A stretch of DNA of 32,714 bases, from positions 1-32,714 of the forward strand of contig NZ_JBEKVH010000026.1 of the NCBI RefSeq assembly GCF_049514155.1. Direction: 5' to 3'. The translations under genes and the position numbers were made by a program. The stretch is from Roseiarcus sp049514155 (GTDB lineage: Bacteria > Pseudomonadota > Alphaproteobacteria > Rhizobiales > Beijerinckiaceae). Under the pieces are notes generated by a model. The model saw nothing but the letters and a program-made list of their open reading frames with translations. It ran no database searches and was not told the DNA's origin. Shown piece by piece: positions 1-7,070 of the stretch (positions within the stretch are counted from its first letter, which is position 1; the number at the start of each line of letters is the position of its first letter).

Positions 1-141
1 TCGCACGGCGAGCACGCAATCGTCGTCAAGGCGATCCTCGCCTGCGACGCCGCCGCCGCCCACGCCGCGATGTTCCACCACATGAGCCTGGTCGAAGACT
101 CGTTCGGCCAGCTCGGCCTCGCTTCGCGCGCGAGCGCGTAA
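1..141 (+). CDS. GntR-family transcriptional regulator, C-terminal end (partial)
   Basis: The window opens inside a plus-strand frame that runs from base 1 to a TAA at 139-141 and encodes the last 46 residues of a protein. The reading (EHAIVVKAILACDAAAAHAAM...) matches the last helices of the FCD ligand-binding domain of FadR-type GntR regulators, where an E-H-x-x-I-V-x-A-I motif is followed by alternating Asp/Ala and a final helix with His residues. The DNA-binding domain and start lie outside the window, so the effector and targets cannot be told. It is convergent with the GGDEF-EAL gene, about 25 bp away. Confidence 0.7.
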   Translation, partial: SHGEHAIVVKAILACDAAAAHAAMFHHMSLVEDSFGQLGLASRASA

Positions 142-166
142 GCGAGCCGGTCGGGACGGGCGCCGC

Positions 167-2647
167 TCAGGCCGCCGCCAATTCGCCGCCGTTGATGCGG
201 CCGAGCAGCGCGGCGAGGTCGGCGCGCGGCCGCGCCGGGCTGAACAAGAAGCCTTGGGCCTGAGTGCAGCCCTGCGCGCGCAGGAAGTCGAGCTGCTCGG
301 CGGTTTCGACCCCTTCGGCGGTGGTGGCGATGCCGAGGCTGCGCGCGAGGCTTGAAATCGCCGTGATGATCGCCGTGCAGTCGCGTCGCTCGGCGAGGTC
401 TTTGACGAACGAGCGGTCGATCTTGATCTTGTCGAACGGAAAGCCGCGCAGGTGGCTGAGGCTCGAATAGCCGGTGCCGAAATCGTCGAGGGCGATGCGG
501 ACGCCGAAGCGACGCAGGGCGTGCAGCGTCGCGGCGGTCGAAGCGGTGTCGGCGAGCAGCGCGCTCTCGGTGATTTCGAGCTCGAGCCGTTGCGGCGCGA
601 GGCCCGACTGGGCGAGGGCGGAGATCACCGTCTGGGTCAGGTTGGCGGTGCGGAACTGGATCGCCGACAGATTGACGGCGACGGCGATCTCGTCCGGCCA
701 GGTCGCCGCCTCGGCGCAGGCGGTGCGCAGCACCCATTCGCCGATCGGCACGATCGTCCCGTTCGCCTCGGCGATCGGGATGAAGTCGTTGGGCGCGATC
801 ATGCCGCGGGTCGGATGGCGCCAGCGCAACAGCGCCTCGAAGCCGGTGACGCGACGACCGGAAATGTCGACCAGCGGCTGGTAATGGACCTCGAGCTGGC
901 GTTCGGCCAGCGCGCCGCGCAGATCGGCTTCGAGCTCCCTTCGCTCCAGGGCGGCGCGCTGCAAGTCCTTCTGGAAGTAGCGATGGCGGCGTCGCCCCTC
1001 CGACTTCGCCTGATAGAGCGCGAGGTCGGCGTTCTTGATCAATTCGTCGGCGCTGGCGCCGTCGGCGGGGAACAGCGCGACGCCGACGCTGGCGCCGATC
1101 GTCACCTCAATTCCGTCGATCGCATAAGGCAGCGACAGGGTCTCGATCATTCGCGTCGCCGTCGCGTCGATCGCGTCCGGCGCGGCGGCGGCGTCGAGGA
1201 CGACGGCGAATTCGTCGCCGCCGATCCGCGCCGCGAAGTCGCCTTCGCCGAGCGCGTCGCGCAGGCGCTGCGCCACCATGCGCAGCAGCCGGTCGCCGGT
1301 CGGATGGCCATAGGTGTCGTTGACGCCCTTGAACAGGTCGAGGTCGACGCAGCAGATCGCCAGCCGCCGCCCGTCGGCGCGGCCGGTCTCGATCGCGCTT
1401 GCCAGGCGGGCGCTGAAGTCGGCGCGGTTGCTCAAGCCCGTCAGAGCGTCATGGCGCGCGAGAAAAGCCGCTTCCGCCGCGGCGCGGCGGCGCTCGGTGA
1501 TGTCGGCGATCACCGTCAGCTCGGCCGCGTCGCCGGCGTAGGCGATGGCGCGGGCGAAGACGAGCGCGTCGATCGGCTCGCGGCCGGCGCGGCGATGACG
1601 CTCGTGTCGGCCGGCGCGCGCGTCGGCTTCGACGGGCGCTTTCTCCGCCTCGGCGTCGTCGATCCGCAGTTCGTCGGCGGACATGGCGAGGAAGCGGTCG
1701 CGCGAATAGCCGTAATGCTCGATCGCGGCGTCGTTGACCGCAAGCAAGCGCCGTGTGCGCGCGTCGACGATCCACATCGGCATCGGATTGGCTTCGAACA
1801 GCAGCCGATAGGATTCCTCGCGCTGCTTGAGTTCGGTGAGGTCGGTCAAGGTGGCGCAGAACAGGTCGTCCATGCGCGTCAGGTTGACGCCGACGCATCG
1901 CGCCGCCGCTTCGGCGGGAAACGTCAGCTCGAAGCGTTCGCGTTCGCCTCCGGCTGCGATCAGCCGGCGCAGGTTTTCCGCCAGCGGCCCGACCGCGAAG
2001 CCGAGGCCTTCTTCGCCCAGTCGGCGCCAGCGCAAGCCTTCCGCCGGCGCGCCGAGCAGCTTGGCGGCCGCCGCGTTGAGGTCGACAATCTGGAAGTCGA
2101 CCGGCCGCCGCGCGTCGTCGTGGATGACCGCGAGCGCCATCACGCCGTCGTCGCTGGCGTGAAACACGGCGTCGATCAGGTTGTAGCGCGGGCCCCGCTC
2201 GGCCAGATGGATGGCGACGAGCCGCGAACCCCAACGGTTGGCGAGCGGCAAAGCGAGGATGTCGTAGCGCTGGGCCTGACCGTGGCGCGCGAAATAGGCT
2301 TCGCGCTGGCGCGGCTCGCCGTCCGCGGCGGCCCGGTCGGCCGCCTGTGCGAGCGCGAAGCCGCAATCGGGGGCAAGCTCGCTCAACCGCGTCTCGCGCC
2401 CGCCGCCGCCCAGGCATTCGACCACGGCGCGGCCGAGGCGGCGGATCTCCCACTCGGATCCGGCGCGGGCGAGCAGAACGATGCGGTCGTCGATCGCGCC
2501 AAGGCCGTCGAGCATCAGGTCTTCGAAGCGCGGCGGCGCGTCGTCGCCGACGCGCGCCATTGCCCAGCGCCAAGTGAGCTCCGCGCCCTGCTGGGCAGCC
2601 GAAGAGGACGAGATCGGAAGGGCGTTGAGAGAGGCCGGCATGGGCAT
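167..2647 (-). CDS. PAS-GGDEF-EAL cyclic-di-GMP turnover protein
   Basis: This 826-residue protein would make and/or break down the second messenger cyclic di-GMP. Residues about 25-150 look like a PAS_5-type sensor region, and 155-275 and 280-390 like two further PAS domains. The GGDEF domain is at about 395-555, with an intact GGDEF motif at 476-480. The EAL domain is at about 575-815, with EALLR at 604-608, the ITES motif near 692 and DDFGTGYSS at 721-729. Both catalytic signatures are present, so it may have either or both activities. The allosteric I-site (RxxD, five residues before GGDEF) reads GEGD and lacks the arginine. No signal peptide or transmembrane helix is visible, so it is probably cytosolic. 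It lies 134 bp downstream of the HNH gene on the same strand. The start is the first of two close ATG codons. Confidence 0.93.
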   Translation of the reverse strand: MPMPASLNALPISSSSAAQQGAELTWRWAMARVGDDAPPRFEDLMLDGLGAIDDRIVLLARAGSEWEIRRLGRAVVECLGGGGRETRLSELAPDCGFALAQAADRAAADGEPRQREAYFARHGQAQRYDILALPLANRWGSRLVAIHLAERGPRYNLIDAVFHASDDGVMALAVIHDDARRPVDFQIVDLNAAAAKLLGAPAEGLRWRRLGEEGLGFAVGPLAENLRRLIAAGGERERFELTFPAEAAARCVGVNLTRMDDLFCATLTDLTELKQREESYRLLFEANPMPMWIVDARTRRLLAVNDAAIEHYGYSRDRFLAMSADELRIDDAEAEKAPVEADARAGRHERHRRAGREPIDALVFARAIAYAGDAAELTVIADITERRRAAAEAAFLARHDALTGLSNRADFSARLASAIETGRADGRRLAICCVDLDLFKGVNDTYGHPTGDRLLRMVAQRLRDALGEGDFAARIGGDEFAVVLDAAAAPDAIDATATRMIETLSLPYAIDGIEVTIGASVGVALFPADGASADELIKNADLALYQAKSEGRRRHRYFQKDLQRAALERRELEADLRGALAERQLEVHYQPLVDISGRRVTGFEALLRWRHPTRGMIAPNDFIPIAEANGTIVPIGEWVLRTACAEAATWPDEIAVAVNLSAIQFRTANLTQTVISALAQSGLAPQRLELEITESALLADTASTAATLHALRRFGVRIALDDFGTGYSSLSHLRGFPFDKIKIDRSFVKDLAERRDCTAIITAISSLARSLGIATTAEGVETAEQLDFLRAQGCTQAQGFLFSPARPRADLAALLGRINGGELAAA

Positions 2648-2781
2648 CGCGAGTCCGCCGTTCGAGAAACCGCGACGGCAGAAAAGGCCAGGTCCGCTAA
2701 GAAATCGCTAAATTGCCAGCGAACGCATTGAACGCTGCGTAACCATCCCGGCTGATGCTTAAGCGGATGTTACGTCAAGCC

Positions 2782-3348
2782 TCACGGCTCGAGTTCGCTG
2801 TCCCAGTAAAGGTAGTCCATCCACGAGGTGTGGAGGTAATTGGGCGGGAACAGCCGGCCGTTCTGATGCAGGTCGTGCACCGTCGGCTGATAGGGATGGC
2901 GGGCCGGAAACATGCGCGCGACCGACGGCAGCAGATCGGCCTTCCTGAGATTGCAGGCCGAGCATGCGGCGACGACGTTCTCCCAGGTCGTTACGCCGCC
3001 CTTGGAGCGGGGGACGACGTGATCGAAGGTGAGGTCTTCGCGCTCGCCGCAATACTGGCAGGTGAAGCGGTCGCGCAGGAACACGTTGAACCGCGTGAAG
3101 GCGGGAAAACGCGACGGCTTGACGTAGCTCTTGAGCGAGACGACCGACGGCAGCCGCATTTCGAAAGACGGGCTGCGAACCAGCGTGTCGTATTCAGAGA
3201 CGATGTTGACGCGGTCGAGAAAGACCGCCTTGATCGCGTCCTGCCAGCACCAGATCGATAGCGGGTAGTAGCTCAGGGGACGGAAGTCCGCGTTGAGCAC
3301 CAGGGCCGGACATGTCTCCGGCGACACCGCTTGAACATGAACCGTCAA
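2782..3348 (-). CDS. HNH endonuclease
   Basis: This 188-residue protein has a clear HNH nuclease domain in its second half. A zinc-type CxxC pair is at residues 97 and 100, the DH of the catalytic motif at 109-110, an Asn near 124, and the second CxxCN at 129-133, followed by the usual L-R-K. The N-terminal 90 residues match the extension seen in a conserved alphaproteobacterial family of stand-alone HNH proteins (inferred from memory of the family). No restriction methylase or phage gene is adjacent, so it does not look like part of a restriction system, and its real substrate is unknown. A promoter-like site lies about 60 bp upstream on the minus strand. Confidence 0.88.
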   Translation of the reverse strand: MTVHVQAVSPETCPALVLNADFRPLSYYPLSIWCWQDAIKAVFLDRVNIVSEYDTLVRSPSFEMRLPSVVSLKSYVKPSRFPAFTRFNVFLRDRFTCQYCGEREDLTFDHVVPRSKGGVTTWENVVAACSACNLRKADLLPSVARMFPARHPYQPTVHDLHQNGRLFPPNYLHTSWMDYLYWDSELEP

Positions 3349-3408
3349 AAGACGCTCCGTTCTCCCTCACGTCCCGCCCGGTCGGCGCGAATCCGACCGC
3401 CGCTATAG

Positions 3409-3436
3409 TCTATAGCCTCGGTGACGCCCTTGTGAA
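3409..3436 (-). promoter_or_regulatory. Promoter-like site for the HNH gene with an overlapping palindrome
   Basis: Read on the minus strand, TTCACA (3436-3431) and TATAGA (3414-3409) are separated by 16 bases, a good sigma-70-like pair about 60 bp before the HNH start. The -10 lies inside a perfect palindrome, GCTATAG-T-CTATAGC, at 3402-3416, which could be an operator. No mapped start site supports this. Confidence 0.45.
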
Positions 3437-3441
3437 GGGCG
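3425..3441 (-). terminator. Short perfect hairpin after the metallopeptidase gene
   Basis: CGCCCTT and AAGGGCG form a perfect 7-bp stem around a 3-base loop, 16 bp past the stop of the metallopeptidase. No U-tract follows, so it is a weak terminator candidate at best. It also overlaps the predicted -35 of the HNH gene. Confidence 0.3.
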
Positions 3442-3456
3442 CGTCCTCGCCGCCGT

Positions 3457-3879
3457 TCAGCCCGCCTTGGCCTCGATCGCCGCCATGTCGTCGTCGGAGA
3501 GGCCGAAATGGTGGCCGATCTCGTGCACGAGGACATGGGTCACGACCGCGCCGAGCGTGTCCTCGCCCTCGCACCAGAAGTCGAGCAGCGGACGACGATA
3601 GAGCCAGATCATGTTGGGCAGCGCGCCGGTTTCCTCGACTGCGGGACGATGCGCCAGGCCGCGGCCGCGGAACAGGCCGAGCAGGTCGAACTCGCTCTGG
3701 GCCCCCATCTCGTCCAGCGTCTCGTCGTCGGGGAAATCGACCACCTGGATGACCAGGCCCTCGCACAGGCGGCGGAAAGTCGCGGGCAGCTTGGTGAACG
3801 CGGCGTGGGTGAGCGCGTCGATGTCGGCGGCGCTGGGGGCGTGCGCGGCGGCGAGCGCTGTGGTTCGGGCGTCGGTCAT
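3457..3879 (-). CDS. Small zincin-type metallopeptidase family protein
   Basis: This 140-residue protein has the zinc-metallopeptidase signature HEIGHHFG at residues 119-126, with H119, E120 and H123 as the expected zinc and catalytic residues. The motif sits near the C-terminus after a hydrophobic strand, as in the possible zinc metallopeptidase family of PF06262 (minimal cytosolic zincins). There is no signal peptide. The length fits that family. Its substrate is unknown. A GGAGAG ribosome-binding site lies just before the ATG. It is followed by the HNH gene on the same strand after 108 bp containing that gene's own candidate promoter, so the two need not share a transcript. Confidence 0.85.
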   Translation of the reverse strand: MTDARTTALAAAHAPSAADIDALTHAAFTKLPATFRRLCEGLVIQVVDFPDDETLDEMGAQSEFDLLGLFRGRGLAHRPAVEETGALPNMIWLYRRPLLDFWCEGEDTLGAVVTHVLVHEIGHHFGLSDDDMAAIEAKAG

Positions 3880-4012
3880 CGGGGCTCTCCGTCGGCGGAC
3901 CGAAATGTCGGGCGCCTAGACAAGCCTTGCGCGGCGACTGCTGTCAAAGGCGCGGCGGGGACGCGAGATCCAGACCGTAAGTCCGAGGCGAGGCGGAAAG
4001 CGGGAGAGCGAC

Positions 4013-4240
4013 ATGGCCGAACGGCGCTTCATTCTCGACAGCGGCGGCGTCAGGCTCGATGCGGCGACGACGCGGCGTCAGTTCTCGCTGTCGCTTGCGG
4101 TCGGCTTCGCGGTGCTGGCGGCTGCGGCGCTCGTCGCGTTGCACCCTGCCCGCTCCGCGCCGATCGGGATCGAAGGCCATCATGGCCGCGCCGCCAAGGC
4201 CGATTTCGTCCTCGCCGATTCGTCGCTGCGGCGGAACTAG
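4013..4240 (+). CDS. Small single-pass membrane protein, unknown function
   Basis: This is a 75-residue frame that I do not recognise. The first 22 residues are polar, residues about 25-45 form a hydrophobic segment (FSLSLAVGFAVLAAAALVAL), and the rest is short, basic and His-rich. This suggests one membrane helix, or an uncleaved signal anchor. A GGGAGAG sequence lies 5 bases before the ATG. Its stop codon overlaps the stop of the convergent cyclic-nucleotide-binding gene within a shared CTAG. It could be a chance frame in GC-rich DNA, but the good ribosome-binding site, the membrane segment and the lack of any other gene in 3880-4236 favour a real gene. Confidence 0.5.
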   Translation: MAERRFILDSGGVRLDAATTRRQFSLSLAVGFAVLAAAALVALHPARSAPIGIEGHHGRAAKADFVLADSSLRRN

Positions 4241-4680
4241 CCCTCGAACAGGCGCGCGCGCTTCTCGTCGAGCTGGTCGACGAAGTCGCGCGCGCGGGCG
4301 ACGGCGGCGGCGCGCACCTTGACCGCCGCGCGCGGAAACTCCGACAAGACGCGACGAAACACCGCGCCGGGAATGCGCAGCAATTCGCTGTCTTCGGTCG
4401 CTTTCGCCGCGGCGCGACGCTGGACGTCGGCCATCAGCGCCGTCTCGCCGACGAGCGCGCCGGGCTCGACCCGCCGTTCGGCGGCGTCGACGGCGAGCGA
4501 CAGCTCGCCCGACAGCACGAAATAGGCCGCATCGGCCGGCTCGCCGACGTTGAACAGCGATTCGCCGGCCTTCAGCATCCGCCGATCGCAGGAGAAGGCG
4601 ATCAGCTGCACCGCCTCGCGCGGCAATAGGTCGAAGGGACGGGTGCCCGCCATGCGGCGGACGTTGGATTCGAGGCTCAT
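4237..4680 (-). CDS. Cyclic-nucleotide-binding domain protein
   Basis: This 147-residue protein is little more than one cNMP-binding (CAP_ED) domain. The beta-roll motif AAYFVLSGELSL is at about 51-62 and the phosphate-binding-cassette-like GET-AL with a following R-R-A-A is at 78-90. The Glu and Arg that contact the cyclic nucleotide in Crp-type domains appear to be present. There is no C-terminal helix-turn-helix, so it is not a Crp/Fnr transcription factor and probably acts as a small sensor or partner protein. It starts 25 bp after the stop of the response regulator on the same strand, so the two are likely co-transcribed. Confidence 0.85.
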   Translation of the reverse strand: MSLESNVRRMAGTRPFDLLPREAVQLIAFSCDRRMLKAGESLFNVGEPADAAYFVLSGELSLAVDAAERRVEPGALVGETALMADVQRRAAAKATEDSELLRIPGAVFRRVLSEFPRAAVKVRAAAVARARDFVDQLDEKRARLFEG

Positions 4681-4705
4681 GGGCGAGGCGCTCCGCGCGA
4701 ACCGT

Positions 4706-5392
4706 TCACGACAATAGCTTGTAGCCGCCGCCGTCGGTGACGAGCAGCCGCGCCTCGGTCGGGTCGTCCTCGATCTTTTGCCGCAGGCGATAGATGTGCG
4801 TCTCGAGCGTATGCGTGGTGACGTTGGCGTTGTAGCCCCAGACGTCGCGCAGCAGCGTCTCGCGCGGCACCGCCTGGCGCTGGGCGCGATGGAGGAAACG
4901 CAGGATCGCCGCCTCCTTCTCGGTCAGCCGCAGCTTGACGCCCTTGGCGTCGACCAGGTGCTTGGTCGCCGGCCGAAAGATGAAGCGGCCGATCTGGAAC
5001 TCGGCGTCCTCGCTTGCGTCGTGTTGGCGCAGCTGCAAACGGATGCGCGCGAGCAGCACGGCGAAGCGGAACGGCTTGGCGACATAATCGTTGGCCCCCG
5101 ATTCGAGGCCCATCACCGTGTCGGCGTCGGAATCGTGGGCGGTCAGCATGATGATGGGCCGCTTGAAGCCGTCGGCGCGCAAGTGCCTGACCGCCTCGCG
5201 GCCGTCCATGTCGGGCAGGCCGACGTCCATGATGACGATGTCGGGCTGCGCGCTCGCGGTCGCCAGACGCGCCGCGGCGGCGTCGGAGGCTTCGGCGACC
5301 TCGAATTCGGGATGCAGCGACAGCTGTTCGCCCAGCGCCTGCCGCAAGTCGGAATCGTCGTCGACAATGAGGATTCGGCGGGTTTGCGGCAT
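4706..5392 (-). CDS. OmpR-family response regulator, resembles CenR
   Basis: This 228-residue two-component response regulator has a receiver domain at about 5-118 with acidic residues D11-D12, phospho-acceptor D56 (IMDVGLPDMDG), T84 and K106, and a winged-helix DNA-binding domain at about 130-228 ending in DGGGYKL. The segment GANDYVAKPFRFAVLLARIR and the ending resemble the alphaproteobacterial cell-envelope regulator CenR as I remember it. Without an alignment I leave the symbol blank. No histidine kinase gene is nearby, so its kinase is encoded elsewhere. The downstream cNMP-binding gene probably shares its transcript. Tandem 7-bp repeats lie just before its start. Confidence 0.9.
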   Translation of the reverse strand: MPQTRRILIVDDDSDLRQALGEQLSLHPEFEVAEASDAAAARLATASAQPDIVIMDVGLPDMDGREAVRHLRADGFKRPIIMLTAHDSDADTVMGLESGANDYVAKPFRFAVLLARIRLQLRQHDASEDAEFQIGRFIFRPATKHLVDAKGVKLRLTEKEAAILRFLHRAQRQAVPRETLLRDVWGYNANVTTHTLETHIYRLRQKIEDDPTEARLLVTDGGGYKLLS

Positions 5393-5407
5393 GGATATCC
5401 TGTTTGT

Positions 5408-5434
5408 GAATGCGGAATGCGAACGCCTATATAG
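5408..5434 (-). promoter_or_regulatory. Promoter region of the response regulator with tandem heptamers
   Basis: Two exact tandem copies of GAATGCG occupy 5408-5421, between the regulator start at 5392 and a TA-rich CTATATAG at 5427-5434 that could serve as the -10. No good -35 is visible. The repeats could be an operator or part of the untranslated leader. Confidence 0.35.
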
Positions 5435-5621
5435 TGCTTTTATTCCGGCGAATCGACCGACTCCCGGCGTGGCGTTGTGAGCGGAAACCGAGCCTGGGCG
5501 CCGCCGCGCCGATTCGGCGCCGGGCGTCCCGCTCGCGAATTTGTGTGTTCGCGTTCATGTTCCAGTCAATCTTGTCGGCGTCAATTGCGCGGGCCGGGGG
5601 GCGCTGACGACGGAGCGGACG

Positions 5622-7067
5622 ATGGTCGCCGCGGAAAGCGCATGGACCCTCGCATTCAACCGATTCGGCCTCGGCGCGCGGCCAGGGGCGGTCCGCTCCG
5701 GCGACCCGCGTCAGGCGCTGCTCGCGGAGCTCTCGGCTGAGGAAGGGGCGCGGATCGACCGCCCCGACCTCCTTTCGACGCCGAAGATCCTGCAAGCCGT
5801 CTACGACGACGATTGGCGCCGCAAGCAGGAGCGCGACCGCCAGGATGCGGCGCGCCTCGCTATGCGCGCCATGCCGGCCCCCAGCGTCGCCGCGTTGCTC
5901 CCGCCATCGCCCTTGGACGCGCCGCCGCCGCCCTCGATGATGAACGAGCCGCGGCCCGAGCAGCAGATCTTTCGCGCCGAAGCGCAAGCGCGGCTCGAGC
6001 AGGCCTGTTCGGCGCCGATCGGCCTCGTCGAGCGCCTGACCGCGTTCTGGTCGAATCACTTCTGCGTCTCGGTCGCCAAGAGCGGAATCTGCCGCGCCGC
6101 CGCCGGCGCGTTCGAGCGCGAGGCGATCCGCCCGCACGTGCTCGGCCGCTTCGCCGACATGCTGCGCGCGGTCGAACAGCACCCGGCGATGCTGAACTTC
6201 CTCGACAACGCGCAGTCGATCGGCCCCAACTCGATCGTCGGTCACAACAACCATGCCGGGCTCAACGAGAACCTCGCGCGCGAAATCCTCGAATTGCACA
6301 CGATGGGCGTCGGCTCAGGCTATGCGCAGACCGACGTGACCCAGCTCGCGTATATCCTCACCGGCTGGACGATCGTCGGGCGCGACGGCAAGCTCGGCGA
6401 GCCGGGCGCGTTCGCCTTCAACCTCAACGCCCACGAGCCGCTGGCGGCGACATTGCGCGGACGCCTCTACGTCGAGGACGGCGTCGCGCAGGGCGAGGCG
6501 GCGCTCGCCGATCTCGCCCGCGAGCCGGCGACCGCCGGGCACGTGGCGACAAAACTTGCTCGCCACTTCGTCGCCGACGCGCCCGATCCGGCTCTGGCCG
6601 CGCGCCTGGCCAAGACGTTTCGCGACAGCGACGGCGACCTCGCCGCGCTCGCCCGCGCGCTCGTCGCCGACGACGCGGCCTGGCGCATGCCGGCGGCCAA
6701 GGTGCGCAATCCCTGGGAGCTGACGGTCGCCGCCTACCGCGCCTTCGGCCGCAGCCCGAGCGACGCCGGGCCGGCGCTGGCATCGCTCGATCTGCTCGGC
6801 ATGCCGCTGTGGCAGCCCGGCGGCCCCAACGGATTTTCCGACGACAGCGTCGCCGCTTGGGCTTCGCCCGAGGGCATGAAGACGCGGGTCGAACTCGCCG
6901 CGCGCTTCGCCGGCCAGATCAAGGATGCGCCGAGGCCGGCCGCGCTGCTCGAGGACGTGCTCGGCCCGACCGCGTCGAGCGCGACGCGCGAGGCGGTGGC
7001 GCGCGCCGAGACGCGCGAGCAGGCCTATGCGCTGCTGATTCTGTCGCCCGAATTCCAACGGAGGTAA
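5622..7067 (+). CDS. DUF1800 family protein
   Basis: This 481-residue protein belongs by overall pattern to the DUF1800 family. It opens with an N-x-F-G-x-G-x-R-P motif (residues about 11-20) and has W-x-N-H-F near residue 145, the conserved N-x-N-L-A-R-E-I-L-E-L-H-x-x-G motif near 215, L-T-G-W further on and P-x-G-x-x-D/N-G-F late in the protein. The ATG at 5622 was chosen because GGAG lies 6 bases upstream and the conserved motif starts soon after; a longer frame from 5541 adds 27 unlikely residues. No signal peptide is seen. The downstream DUF1501 gene starts 3 bp after its stop, so the two form an operon, a pairing common in bacteria. The biochemical function is not established. Confidence 0.88.
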   Translation: MVAAESAWTLAFNRFGLGARPGAVRSGDPRQALLAELSAEEGARIDRPDLLSTPKILQAVYDDDWRRKQERDRQDAARLAMRAMPAPSVAALLPPSPLDAPPPPSMMNEPRPEQQIFRAEAQARLEQACSAPIGLVERLTAFWSNHFCVSVAKSGICRAAAGAFEREAIRPHVLGRFADMLRAVEQHPAMLNFLDNAQSIGPNSIVGHNNHAGLNENLAREILELHTMGVGSGYAQTDVTQLAYILTGWTIVGRDGKLGEPGAFAFNLNAHEPLAATLRGRLYVEDGVAQGEAALADLAREPATAGHVATKLARHFVADAPDPALAARLAKTFRDSDGDLAALARALVADDAAWRMPAAKVRNPWELTVAAYRAFGRSPSDAGPALASLDLLGMPLWQPGGPNGFSDDSVAAWASPEGMKTRVELAARFAGQIKDAPRPAALLEDVLGPTASSATREAVARAETREQAYALLILSPEFQRR

Positions 7068-7070
7068 GCG

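Noticed and set aside
452..2731. A 759-codon open frame on the plus strand opposite the GGDEF-EAL gene
   Set aside because: Its product is low-complexity and Arg/Gly/Ala/Asp-rich, while the minus strand encodes recognisable domains. Long antisense frames are expected in such GC-rich codon usage.
5541..5621. Longer start for the DUF1800 protein
   Set aside because: The extra 27 residues do not look like the family, while ATG at 5622 has a proper GGAG site.
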